64,000 nucleotides of DNA from Acidobacteriaceae bacterium (GTDB lineage: Bacteria; Acidobacteriota; Terriglobia; Terriglobales; Acidobacteriaceae): NCBI GenBank assembly GCA_027452245.1, contig DAIDGW010000079.1:1-64000 (forward strand). Direction: 5' to 3'. The notes under the pieces are model-generated. The model saw only the letters and a program-made list of their open reading frames with translations, was not told the DNA's origin and made no database searches. Positions 16,901 to 25,385 of the stretch are shown piece by piece. The stretch's first letter is position 1; each line of letters begins with the position of its first letter. A program made the translations under genes and the position numbers.

Positions 16901-18286
16901 ATGAAACCGATGAAGAGAACTGGGAAATTTGGGCTGAGCACAATTCTGGCCTTCAGCCTCGCGGCGTCTTTAAGTTTGGCGGCGACTGCGCTGGCGCAAT
17001 CGGCGAAGGACACGAAAGAGGCCGACGCCGTCTATCCCGAGGCGCATTCATTGTATGTCGACATTCACGAGCATCCGGAACTGTCGGGGCACGAAGTACA
17101 GACCTCAGCCAAACTTGCGGCAAAGCTGCGCGAACTCGGATACAACGTTACCGAGCACGTGGGCGATACCGGCATCGTCGCCATTATGAAAAACGGTCCG
17201 GGACCGACCATCATGCTGCGCACCGAGCTCGATGCCCTTCCCGTCGAGGAAAAGACCGGACTGCCTTATGCCAGCAAAGTTCAAGAGCACAACGATGCCG
17301 GAGTCGATGTACCGGTAATGCACGCCTGCGGGCACGACCTGCACATGGCTGCACTGATTGGAACGGCCGACATCATGGCGCACAGCAAGAACAGCTGGCA
17401 CGGCACGCTCATGCTGATTGGGCAACCCGCGGAAGAAACGATCGGCGGCGCCCAAGGAATGATCAAAGACGGACTGTTCACCCGCTTTCCCAAGCCCGAT
17501 GCGGCGGTGGCGCTGCACGTGGCGAATATCCTGCCGGCAGGAACCGTCGGCGTGGTTCCCGGGGTGTATGACACGAACTCGGATTCGGTGCGGATCACAA
17601 TTTACGGCAAAGGCGGACACGGCGCGGCGCCGCAGGCGACGATTGATCCTATCGTAATCGCGGCGAGGACAATTCTGTCGCTGCAGACGATTGTGTCGCG
17701 CGAAATAAAGCCGGGCGAGATGGCGATCGTGACCGTCGGCTATGTGCACGCAGGAACGAAGAACAACATTATTCCCGATCACGCGGAGATGGGATTGACG
17801 ATCCGGACCTTCAAGGCGGACGTCCGCAAACATGTTCTGGACGCGATCACGCGGATCACAGATGCCGAGGCGCAGGCTGCCGGCGTTCCGAAGCCGCCGC
17901 TCATCGAGCACTATGAAGGTACCGACGCCGTGTATAACGATCCCGCTCTGGCCGAGCATTTGAAGGGCGTGCTGGAAAGCGCGCTGGGAAAGGACAACGT
18001 CTCGGTGAACGGGCCGATCACGCCATCGGAAGATTTCTCGTATTTCGTGGAGCAGGGCGTGCCCGGATTTTATTTCAATCTGGGCGGCGCCGATCCGGCA
18101 AAATTCGCGGCAGCAAAGGAGTCGGGAACGATGTTGCCCTCGAACCATTCTCCGCTGTTTGCGCCGGATGTCGATCCCGCGCTGCACACCGCGATCGTTT
18201 CGGAAGTGGCCGTCTTGCGGAATTTGCTAAATACTTCGCCGGAAGAACTACACAGGCTGACCAGTGACAAAACCAGCGGGGAGTAA
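16901..18286 (+). CDS. Exported M20D-family amidohydrolase/carboxypeptidase
   Basis: A 461-residue zinc amidohydrolase of the M20D (HipO/IAA-amino-acid hydrolase) group, which removes acyl or amide groups from N-acylated amino acids. A signal peptide (about residues 1-33, ending ALAQS) sends it to the periplasm. Metal-binding and catalytic motifs are LRTELDALPVEE, MHACGHDLHMA and GQPAEETIGGAQGM; the dimerisation lid follows, with GKGGHGAAPQATIDP. Near the C terminus SEDFSYFVEQGVPGFYF supplies the last ligand. It lies four bases after the glycosylasparaginase stop and seven bases before the GH2 gene, so the three are likely one operon. It could act on aspartate or peptide products released by its neighbours. 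Confidence 0.88.
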   Translation: MKPMKRTGKFGLSTILAFSLAASLSLAATALAQSAKDTKEADAVYPEAHSLYVDIHEHPELSGHEVQTSAKLAAKLRELGYNVTEHVGDTGIVAIMKNGPGPTIMLRTELDALPVEEKTGLPYASKVQEHNDAGVDVPVMHACGHDLHMAALIGTADIMAHSKNSWHGTLMLIGQPAEETIGGAQGMIKDGLFTRFPKPDAAVALHVANILPAGTVGVVPGVYDTNSDSVRITIYGKGGHGAAPQATIDPIVIAARTILSLQTIVSREIKPGEMAIVTVGYVHAGTKNNIIPDHAEMGLTIRTFKADVRKHVLDAITRITDAEAQAAGVPKPPLIEHYEGTDAVYNDPALAEHLKGVLESALGKDNVSVNGPITPSEDFSYFVEQGVPGFYFNLGGADPAKFAAAKESGTMLPSNHSPLFAPDVDPALHTAIVSEVAVLRNLLNTSPEELHRLTSDKTSGE

Positions 18287-18292
18287 TCCTGA

Positions 18293-20791
18293 ATGATGAA
18301 TTTCAGCCGGCGGGAGTGGCTGCGCTCCGGTCTGGCGCTCTCTGCCTCCGCACTGTTCGAAAGCTCAATCGCGCGCGCCCAGGCACTGCTCGCGGGCGTT
18401 CCGGCGGCCTCTCCGGCGGTAAGTCCTCGAGAGCAACTGCTGCTCGACTTTGGCTGGAAATTCTTTCAGGGACACGCCTGCGATCCGGCGCGGGACCTGG
18501 GGTTCGGTAAAGACCAGGGAGACTTCGCCAAGTCCGGGGATTTCGATTTTGCGACGGAAAAGTTCGACGATTCCAAGTGGCGCAGCCTGAACTTGCCTCA
18601 CGACTGGGCTGTCGAGTTGCCCTTCGTCCACGACGATCAATTGATGTCGCACGGGTACAAGCCGCTGGGGCGCAGCTATCCCGAGACCAGCGTGGGCTGG
18701 TATCGCCGCGTGTTTGCTATCCCGAAACAAGATGCGGGACGGCGAATCGCGATTCAGTTCGACGGTGCGTTCCGCAGCGCGCTGGTTTTCCTGAATGGAT
18801 ATTTCATTGGCCGCAACGACAACGGCTACGCTCCGTTTCGCTTTGATGTAAGCGATTTTGTGAACTACGGCGGACGAAATTACCTGATGGCCCGCATGGA
18901 CGCCAGCTTCGGCGATGGCTGGTTCTATGAAGGCGCGGGGATCTACCGGCACGTGTGGTTGACCAAAACCGATGCACTGCATCTGGGCCAATGGGAAAGC
19001 TATGTACGGCCTTCGGTTAAAGGAAGTAAGGCGGAGCTTGTGCTGGGAACTAGAGTCGTGAATCAAGGCCGCCAGCCGGAAGATTGTCGCGTGCGCTGGA
19101 GGATTTTCGATGCCGCGGGGGAGCAGGTCGCGGCTGCTGATTCCGCGACCCAATCGATTGCGGCAGACGGAAATGCCCTGTTTACGGCACAAACTGAACT
19201 GTCCGATGCGGTTTGGTGGTCGCCAGAAAACCCGCACCTGTATTCCGCGATCGTGAGCGTCGAATCTGCGAGTAAAGCGCGCGATGCCGAGCTCATGCCG
19301 TTCGGCGTGCGCTCCATAAACTTCGACGCGAACAAAGGATTCTTCCTCAATGGCAAGCCGGTCAAGATCAAAGGGACCTGTAATCACCAGGATCACGCCG
19401 GTGTAGGCGCTGCGCTTCCCGATCGGCTGCAGTATTACCGCCTGGCAGTCTTGAAAGAAATGGGATCGAACGCGGTCCGCACATCGCACAATATGCCGAC
19501 GCCAGAGTGGGTGGAAGCTTGCGACCGACTCGGCATGATGATGATGTGCGAGACGCGCATGATGAGTTCGAATCCGGAAGGCCTGCAGCAGCTGGAGTTG
19601 ATGATCAAGCGTTACCGCAACTCACCCTCGATCATCTTGTGGTCGATGGGGAACGAGGAAGGAACACTGATGGGGGCTCCGCAGGGTCCGAAGGTGATTT
19701 CTGACATGGTGGCGAGGGCGCACGAACTTGATCCCACACGGCTATGTACGGCCGCAGTCAATGAAGAATTCGACACGCATTTTCCCGATGCGCTTGATGT
19801 CATGGGCTTCAATTACAACCTGGGCGTGCCGGACAAGTGGCACGAGCGACATCCGAACAAGCCTTGCGTCGGATCGGAGACGGCCAGCACGGTGGCTACC
19901 CGCGGCATTTATATCAACGACAAGCTGCGGAATTGGGTCAGCGCCTACGATCTGAACTATCCTCCGTGGGCGGAAACCGCTGAACAGTGGTGGAAGCTCT
20001 ATGGCACACGCGAATGGCTCGCGGGCGGCTTTGCCTGGACTGGCTTTGACTACCGCGGCGAACCAACGCCCTACGGATGGCCCTCAATCAGTTCGCAGTT
20101 CGGCATCGTCGATATGTGCGGCTTCCCCAAGGACGATTTTTATTATTACAAGGCATGGTGGGGAGCGGAACCGGTGCTGCACCTGTTTCCGCACTGGAAT
20201 TGGGGAGAGCGCGAAGGCGAAACGATTTCCGTGTGGGTGCATTCCAATCTTGATGAAGTGGAATTGTTCCTGAACGGCAAAAGCCAGGGTTCGCAAAAGG
20301 TGCAGCCGCTTTCTCATTTGGAGTGGAAGGTCAAATATGGACCCGGGGTCCTCGAAGCGCGCGGCCGGAAGCATGGAAAGGTTGTGCTCACCGACAAGCG
20401 TCAGACCACGGGAGAGCCGATGGCGATCCGCTTAACTACTGATCGCAGCGAGATTGATGCCGATGGCCAAGATCTTGCGCTGCTACGCGTCGAAGCGCTC
20501 GACAAGGACGGCTTGCCGGTTCCAACGGCAGATAACCTGATCCATTTCCGGATCAACGGGGAAGGCGCTCTGATCGGCGCCGGCAATGGCGATCCCAATT
20601 GCCAGGAATCGGATAAAGAACCCAGGCGCAGCCTGTTTAACGGACTGGCGCAAGTGATCGTGCAGGCAAGCCGCACGCCCGGAGAAATCACGATCGAAGC
20701 TTATAGTGAGGACGGAGATTCGCCGAAACTTACGCCGGCAAAGGCAATTATCACGACCAAAACAGTTACCTTGCGGCCAGCAATGGACTAA
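18293..20791 (+). CDS. Tat-exported glycoside hydrolase family 2 (beta-galactosidase-like)
   Basis: An 832-residue GH2 enzyme. The N terminus NFSRREWLRSGLALSASAL is a twin-arginine signal. The order is a sugar-binding jelly-roll domain (about 50-235, with PHDWAVE and GWYRRVF), an Ig-like domain (about 240-340), the TIM barrel from about 345, then Ig-like C-terminal domains (after about 620). In the barrel SMGNEEG places the acid/base at E455, and GSETAST places the nucleophile at E529. The last region (RLTTDRSEIDADGQDLALLRVEALD) is a typical GH2 C-terminal Ig-like module. It probably removes terminal beta-galactosyl or related residues from imported or extracellular glycans. Exact specificity cannot be read from the sequence. 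Confidence 0.9.
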   Translation: MMNFSRREWLRSGLALSASALFESSIARAQALLAGVPAASPAVSPREQLLLDFGWKFFQGHACDPARDLGFGKDQGDFAKSGDFDFATEKFDDSKWRSLNLPHDWAVELPFVHDDQLMSHGYKPLGRSYPETSVGWYRRVFAIPKQDAGRRIAIQFDGAFRSALVFLNGYFIGRNDNGYAPFRFDVSDFVNYGGRNYLMARMDASFGDGWFYEGAGIYRHVWLTKTDALHLGQWESYVRPSVKGSKAELVLGTRVVNQGRQPEDCRVRWRIFDAAGEQVAAADSATQSIAADGNALFTAQTELSDAVWWSPENPHLYSAIVSVESASKARDAELMPFGVRSINFDANKGFFLNGKPVKIKGTCNHQDHAGVGAALPDRLQYYRLAVLKEMGSNAVRTSHNMPTPEWVEACDRLGMMMMCETRMMSSNPEGLQQLELMIKRYRNSPSIILWSMGNEEGTLMGAPQGPKVISDMVARAHELDPTRLCTAAVNEEFDTHFPDALDVMGFNYNLGVPDKWHERHPNKPCVGSETASTVATRGIYINDKLRNWVSAYDLNYPPWAETAEQWWKLYGTREWLAGGFAWTGFDYRGEPTPYGWPSISSQFGIVDMCGFPKDDFYYYKAWWGAEPVLHLFPHWNWGEREGETISVWVHSNLDEVELFLNGKSQGSQKVQPLSHLEWKVKYGPGVLEARGRKHGKVVLTDKRQTTGEPMAIRLTTDRSEIDADGQDLALLRVEALDKDGLPVPTADNLIHFRINGEGALIGAGNGDPNCQESDKEPRRSLFNGLAQVIVQASRTPGEITIEAYSEDGDSPKLTPAKAIITTKTVTLRPAMD

Positions 20792-20890
20792 TGTTCCCGA
20801 CAAAGTGCACCGGCGCCCGCCGGCACATGTGATGAAGGGCTCGTCACGCAGTAGCAGCGACGATCAGCAGCCAGCCTGAAATATGAATTA

Positions 20891-21592
20891 TTACGGATGA
20901 GCAACGAAGGTGAAATCCACGTTTTTGGTTTCATTGCCAGTAATCGTTACGTCCGCCGTTTTAGTTCCGTAGTCTTCCTGCCATGCAGTAATGGTGTACT
21001 TGCCGGGCTTCAGATCGGGCAGCGTAAACGTGCCGTTCTCTCCGGTAATGGCATAGTGGTTCGTCTTCAGAACCGCTAACCAGCCGCGCATCCACGGATG
21101 GAGGTTGCACTTCACCAAAATGAATTCGGGCTGATCGAACTTCACCCGAATGGGAGCCGCACCGGGCGGTTGCGACTTGTTCCACTCACGATTCACCTGG
21201 GGCTCCGGGTGGACGTTGTGCGAAGTTCTATCCTCATTGACAACATCAAGGTCCTGGCCGGTGTGCAAAGCAATCACATGCGGCACGTAGCGGCAGCCCT
21301 TCTGCGTAAGTGTGACCGCTTGAGCGGGAGGGTTGGCATCGTCCGCGCCCTGTGAAATGTAGACCAGTACATTCTGGAGGGTGTTTCCGGGGCCAGTGAC
21401 CACAGTTTCGGAAACCGGAGGAGTACGGTACTGCGCCTTACAGGAAGGCTCCCGCGACATGTCGATGGGATGCGGTTTAGCTGGATTTCCCGTGTACGTA
21501 ACTTTGCCGGTAATAGAACCGGCGAAGGTCATCGCAGGGCAGAGCGCAATTACGAATACGGCGGCGTACAGCTTTTTCCAATGCATCTGCAT
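20891..21592 (-). CDS. Exported cupredoxin-like protein with a transthyretin-type regulatory domain
   Basis: A 233-residue exported protein with a signal peptide ending near MTFAG. The central part resembles a cupredoxin: DVVNEDRTSHNVH supplies a probable His ligand and KCNLHPWMRGW supplies a Cys-x-x-His-x-x-Met set suited to type-1 copper. Residues about 180-215 (ENGTFTLPDLKPGKYTITAWQ) match the carboxypeptidase-regulatory/transthyretin-like beta-sandwich. It is the last gene of a cytochrome operon, 17 bases after the diheme cytochrome stop. A periplasmic copper electron carrier feeding or draining the cytochromes is plausible, though copper binding is inferred only from the residue pattern. 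Confidence 0.7.
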   Translation of the reverse strand: MQMHWKKLYAAVFVIALCPAMTFAGSITGKVTYTGNPAKPHPIDMSREPSCKAQYRTPPVSETVVTGPGNTLQNVLVYISQGADDANPPAQAVTLTQKGCRYVPHVIALHTGQDLDVVNEDRTSHNVHPEPQVNREWNKSQPPGAAPIRVKFDQPEFILVKCNLHPWMRGWLAVLKTNHYAITGENGTFTLPDLKPGKYTITAWQEDYGTKTADVTITGNETKNVDFTFVAHP

Positions 21593-21609
21593 GATCCTGA
21601 AAAAGTCTC

Positions 21610-22566
21610 CTATTCACTGCCCATGCCGGAGGGCGGCCTGATTGCGGGCTGGGCCTGGGACTTTTGCCCGTCCGGCTTCTCCACATAGGGAGGAATCTCC
21701 CCGTGCGCGGCCGCGAGAATCTCGTTTTCTCTGCCGGGACGGTGTACCTGCAGCACCCGCAGGAAATGGACAAGATCCCACGCGTCTGCCGGCTTGATGA
21801 TGTCGGCATAGGACGGCATCGGAGTTCCATCGAGGCCGGTCATGAATATTTTATAGAGATCGCGATTCGTCGTTCCACACTTGAACCGGGAATCCTTGCT
21901 GGACTCCGCGAAGTCGTACGGACGGATCGGCTGATCTTTGCTGTCGGTCAGGGTGGAAGCTGAAGGACCGTCCCCACGGCCCTGCGGGCCGTGACACTTC
22001 CAGCACTCCAACTTGGTGAACAGATACTTGCCATGCGAAATGCTCTCGATGGTGATTGGCGGTTCGGGGGGTATCGGAATGGGATCGCCCGGCTTTTCCT
22101 TCTGCCAGCGAGGAGAGAACGTCTTGATGTAGGCCACCAGATCCGCCTTCTGCTGACGAGTGAAGGTATTCCACGGGGGCATGTTTGAATTGACCAAGCC
22201 GCGACCGATCGTGTTGAATAGATCCTCATCTGTTGGAAGCATGCCGGTCGGCGTCGACCGGCATTTGAAGGTCGCCATCGTGAAGTCACGCGGCTTGGGA
22301 TCGAGCCACGCGGCATTCTCGCCATTGCCGTCACCGCGCGTGCCGTGACAGCCGGCGCAATAGCGAACGTAGTCATACTTGACGCGGCCAGAGTCGGAGT
22401 GGCCGACAATACCTCCGATCTGGCTCTCCATCTGGGAACGACCCACGTTCGGGTGAGGACCCACGTCCGGCGCCTGATCCTGAGCAGATCCGGCCACCGT
22501 AAACGCAGCGGAAAGAACAAGACTTGCAACTATCTTTACCAGCGGCATCGGTCTTAGTTCATTCAT
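21610..22566 (-). CDS. Diheme cytochrome c
   Basis: A 318-residue exported protein with two class-I cytochrome c domains. Heme sites are CAGCH (70-74) followed by GTRGDG, and CWKCH (188-192) followed by GPQGRGDG. Likely Met ligands are in NSNMPPW and GTPMPSYAD. The signal peptide ends near VAGSAQ. The start is taken as ATG 22566, with GAGG ten bases upstream; a TTG two codons earlier is possible. It sits between the cytochrome-barrel gene and the cupredoxin-like gene, so it probably shuttles electrons across the periplasm between an outer-membrane partner and the respiratory chain. Confidence 0.88.
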   Translation of the reverse strand: MNELRPMPLVKIVASLVLSAAFTVAGSAQDQAPDVGPHPNVGRSQMESQIGGIVGHSDSGRVKYDYVRYCAGCHGTRGDGNGENAAWLDPKPRDFTMATFKCRSTPTGMLPTDEDLFNTIGRGLVNSNMPPWNTFTRQQKADLVAYIKTFSPRWQKEKPGDPIPIPPEPPITIESISHGKYLFTKLECWKCHGPQGRGDGPSASTLTDSKDQPIRPYDFAESSKDSRFKCGTTNRDLYKIFMTGLDGTPMPSYADIIKPADAWDLVHFLRVLQVHRPGRENEILAAAHGEIPPYVEKPDGQKSQAQPAIRPPSGMGSE

Positions 22567-22626
22567 TAGCAAGAATCCTCATGGTGAATTCGTTTCTCTT
22601 GTATTCCGAGAAGCAGCCGCTCGTCC

Positions 22627-24051
22627 CTAGAATGCGAAGTCAAATCCCGTCAGGAATTCGCTGCTATTAACATTGCTGGGAGTCAGGCCCAAGGTTGGCC
22701 CGGTCCCATCCTGATGCAGCCAGTTGTACTCGTTATGCCACGCGAAGCCTGCGCGGCTGGTCATGAACGGGTTGTACCGAACTGCGGCCGTATAGGTGGT
22801 GATGTCGCCAAGGTTTAACGGCGTTCCCGGAGTCGCCTGTTGCGACATGCGGATCGTCTCAAATCGTCCAATGAAGATCAGAGTGGGGCTGTACACATAG
22901 TGGGGTTCCACCAGCACTCCGTTCCACGTCGGAGCGCGCGATCCTATCGGCAGGCTGGTACCCGGGAGGTTGTTTAAAGTTCCGGGGATGTCGATGGCAT
23001 CTCCGTAACCTTGGCCGAACCAGGCATTATCCCAGCCATGCTGGGTTACGACTTGCAGGTCGAAGTGTTCGCCGAAATAGAACTGTCCGACGACGCCCTC
23101 GCGATGGAACGACTTGTTTCCGATGCCGGTGCCCCCCAGCGGCGTGCCACCGCTGGTGAGCCATTGCGTGGGCGCGTCGCCGATCATGGCATAACCCCCG
23201 ATGCGATCGACCCCCAGTTTGCCGACGTCAAAAGCCTGGCTTGCTGTAAAAAACCCCGAGTAGGAATTCGCGCCGTAAACCAAGCCCGGCTGACCATCAC
23301 TGGAGCTCAGTATGGACGCGGAATACCTCGTCCGATCATTGGTGGAATGGCCCATGAGTTCGAGGCCGAGTTGATTATCGCCAATCTGGCCGAAGATATT
23401 GCCATCGCCAACGGGAATGAAATGGTACAGCTGGTAAATTCCGCCGTTTCCGGTAAGGGTCAGAATGCGCTTTTCAGAGAGCAGGTTATCCAGTTCGAAT
23501 TTGCCCAGCTTGATGTTCAGCCAGGGCGTCCCCAGGACGTTATCCAGCCTCGCCATGACAGTTTCAAAGTGGAAGTTCCCGGCATTATCCGACGACGGCA
23601 ATACGTAGAATGAGATGTTCTTTTCCAGAGTACCCGCGGTGTGGAAATCGAGACCGCTCAAATCAAAACCCGAACTCGTAACTCGCGTGATAGCCGAGGT
23701 CGAAGGAATGGCCGCGCCCGTATTGTAGGCATCGACCAGCACCTTGCCCGTGCTCACGCGGTGCCAGATGGGCGTGATGCGGAACGTCGCCGGCCAATAA
23801 CTTGGGTTCTGCCAAATCGGGGAATCGCGATCATTCATCAGTTGGTAGCCGTTGTCTTTGAACTTTTGCCCGAAGTAGTTGAGCATGGGCCACGACTCGT
23901 GGCAGGCAGAGCAACGCAACCCATATTTTCTGGCAAACGCAGGAAGCGCATGCGCGGGTTGAACTTCCCCGAGTACCAACAGGATCACCAGCGCAACTGA
24001 GCTGAAGCAGAACGTCACGCGAATACGACGGCTCCAAGTCCCGATATACAT
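22627..24051 (-). CDS. Outer-membrane barrel-like protein with an N-terminal heme c site
   Basis: A 474-residue protein. The start is ATG 24051 because GAGG lies eight bases before it and the product begins with a normal signal peptide ending AHALP; an ATG 18 bases upstream would add six residues. Just after the signal peptide, YGLRCSACHESWPMLNYFG carries one CxxCH. The remaining 420 residues are rich in alternating strands, Gly and aromatic residues (FHFETVMARLDNV, GVVGQFYFGEHFDLQVV, ARYNPFMTSRAGFAW split by short turns) and end in Phe (GFDFAF), typical of outer-membrane barrels. It is the first gene of a three-gene electron-transfer operon. A barrel with its own periplasmic heme suggests a short electron conduit. 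Confidence 0.78.
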   Translation of the reverse strand: MYIGTWSRRIRVTFCFSSVALVILLVLGEVQPAHALPAFARKYGLRCSACHESWPMLNYFGQKFKDNGYQLMNDRDSPIWQNPSYWPATFRITPIWHRVSTGKVLVDAYNTGAAIPSTSAITRVTSSGFDLSGLDFHTAGTLEKNISFYVLPSSDNAGNFHFETVMARLDNVLGTPWLNIKLGKFELDNLLSEKRILTLTGNGGIYQLYHFIPVGDGNIFGQIGDNQLGLELMGHSTNDRTRYSASILSSSDGQPGLVYGANSYSGFFTASQAFDVGKLGVDRIGGYAMIGDAPTQWLTSGGTPLGGTGIGNKSFHREGVVGQFYFGEHFDLQVVTQHGWDNAWFGQGYGDAIDIPGTLNNLPGTSLPIGSRAPTWNGVLVEPHYVYSPTLIFIGRFETIRMSQQATPGTPLNLGDITTYTAAVRYNPFMTSRAGFAWHNEYNWLHQDGTGPTLGLTPSNVNSSEFLTGFDFAF

Positions 24052-24262
24052 ATCGGTTTCCTCGCTCATCTTCTTTTTGGGTACGAAATCCTCGGTGCAG
24101 AAAGGAAACTACAAAACCAGCCCGACGTAAAGTGCTTAGTCTATTTTTGATTTTTCAATTCGATCCCAATCGGTCGAAAGCAGAAGGCCTACACCCCCAT
24201 TCCGGATTATCATGGTCTTTGGGACACGCAGCAAAGATCGGCATCCCAATTCCCTACAAAAA

Positions 24263-24291
24263 TTGACATGAACAGTGTTTCAGGATATGAA
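24263..24291 (+). promoter_or_regulatory. Strong sigma-70-like promoter
   Basis: TTGACA and TATGAA are separated by exactly 17 bases. Transcription would start at about 24298. This rules out the first in-frame GTG (24300) as a normal ribosome start and supports GTG 24345, which has GAGG seven bases upstream. Confidence 0.65.
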
Positions 24292-24344
24292 ATCTCCCTG
24301 TGCTCGCAATTGGGAGATTTCTGTCGCGTCGTCGAGGCTTACAC

Positions 24345-25385
24345 GTGTCTGGCCATCGCAGGATCAAGCTTTTGAATTCTTTGCGATCCGGGATTTCCGT
24401 ACTCATTGTCTCCCTCTCCTTTGTGCTCATTCCCAGTCACTCGTCTGCCCGGGAGAAAGACGGCGTCCAATACGGCGCCGGTCTGGTAGTAAATGTTCCA
24501 TTCCCTGAATCGGACGTCGAAAGAGTCGTCGCCAGCGTCGCTCAGAACGGAATCATCCGAGGTACGAAGGAGTACAACAAGGACCAGTACATAGCCGGCG
24601 CCGACGAGAGGATGTCGTCGAACGCGTTTCCTGATCACATTCAGGAAGGAATCGTTTTCTACAAGGTCAAGGCCCGCGCGCTCGATCCCAGAAACTTCAA
24701 AGACGGCGGCGATCTGGGAACCTTAACCGTGCGATATGTATTGCTTCCGCAAGGCGATAAAAACACTATTCTGCGCATCAATGCTATTTTCGTCGAAGAT
24801 TTTCGGCACAGTTCTCATCCCTCAAATGGCTCGGTAGAACAAGCTGAGTACAAAGATATCCATGATCGGCTGGAATCCATGCAGGTCATGCGCGAGCAAA
24901 CTGCGGAGATTCAAAGAGAACGTGAATCGGCCCAAACGGGCGCCACAGAAACCCAGCCTGAGACAACATCGGATCGCCCCGCGACAGGTCCGGCTAGTTC
25001 ATACCAGCCGCATTCTGTTCAACACCCTGCGGCGACGGCGGAACCGTATGCACCTGCATCAGTTGATGTGCCGCATCCACTTCCGGCGCAAATCATGAAT
25101 GTGGAATCGGCCTCAGGAGGACAAGATTCCGTTCCCGCCGTTGCGGATGAAACTCAGAATCTGGAGCAGCGCGTTAAGAAACTTCGGCAGGAACTGGAAC
25201 GGGTGGTAAAAGTCCCCGGCGCTCCGCTTAAGTCTGCGCCATTTCATACGGCCAGCACCCTGCAATTGCTGGGCCCGGGAACCGAGGTTTTGATCGAGAT
25301 CGCGACTCCATACTGGTTGGGGATCGAAACCCACGAGGGGCAGCATGGGTGGATCATGAAGGATGAATTGGAGCAAAAGCCGTGA
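24345..25385 (+). CDS. Exported protein of unknown function with a C-terminal SH3-like domain
   Basis: A 346-residue protein that I do not recognise by name. From GTG 24345 it begins MSGHRRIKLLNSLRSG and then a hydrophobic stretch ending SHSSA, a standard signal peptide. Residues about 40-170 form a compact domain (GLVVNVPFPESDVERVVASV, TLTVRYVLLPQGDKNTILRI). Next comes a low-complexity Gln/Pro/Ala/Thr-rich linker (about 190-270), a short coiled-coil (ETQNLEQRVKKLRQELERVV), and a bacterial SH3-like end (STLQLLGPGTEVLIEI, WLGIETHEGQHGWI). The stop codon overlaps the next GTG start by four bases, and the next protein has the same general plan, so the pair may act together at the cell wall. Confidence 0.65.
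   Translation: MSGHRRIKLLNSLRSGISVLIVSLSFVLIPSHSSAREKDGVQYGAGLVVNVPFPESDVERVVASVAQNGIIRGTKEYNKDQYIAGADERMSSNAFPDHIQEGIVFYKVKARALDPRNFKDGGDLGTLTVRYVLLPQGDKNTILRINAIFVEDFRHSSHPSNGSVEQAEYKDIHDRLESMQVMREQTAEIQRERESAQTGATETQPETTSDRPATGPASSYQPHSVQHPAATAEPYAPASVDVPHPLPAQIMNVESASGGQDSVPAVADETQNLEQRVKKLRQELERVVKVPGAPLKSAPFHTASTLQLLGPGTEVLIEIATPYWLGIETHEGQHGWIMKDELEQKP

Noticed and set aside
18365-19489. 374-codon minus-strand open frame opposite the GH2 gene
   Set aside because: No domain, and the opposite strand encodes a complete GH2 enzyme with catalytic motifs.
20808-20831. GC-rich hairpin between the GH2 gene and the cupredoxin-like gene as a terminator
   Set aside because: The stem is plausible (CCGGC/GCCGG) but no T-tract follows on either strand.
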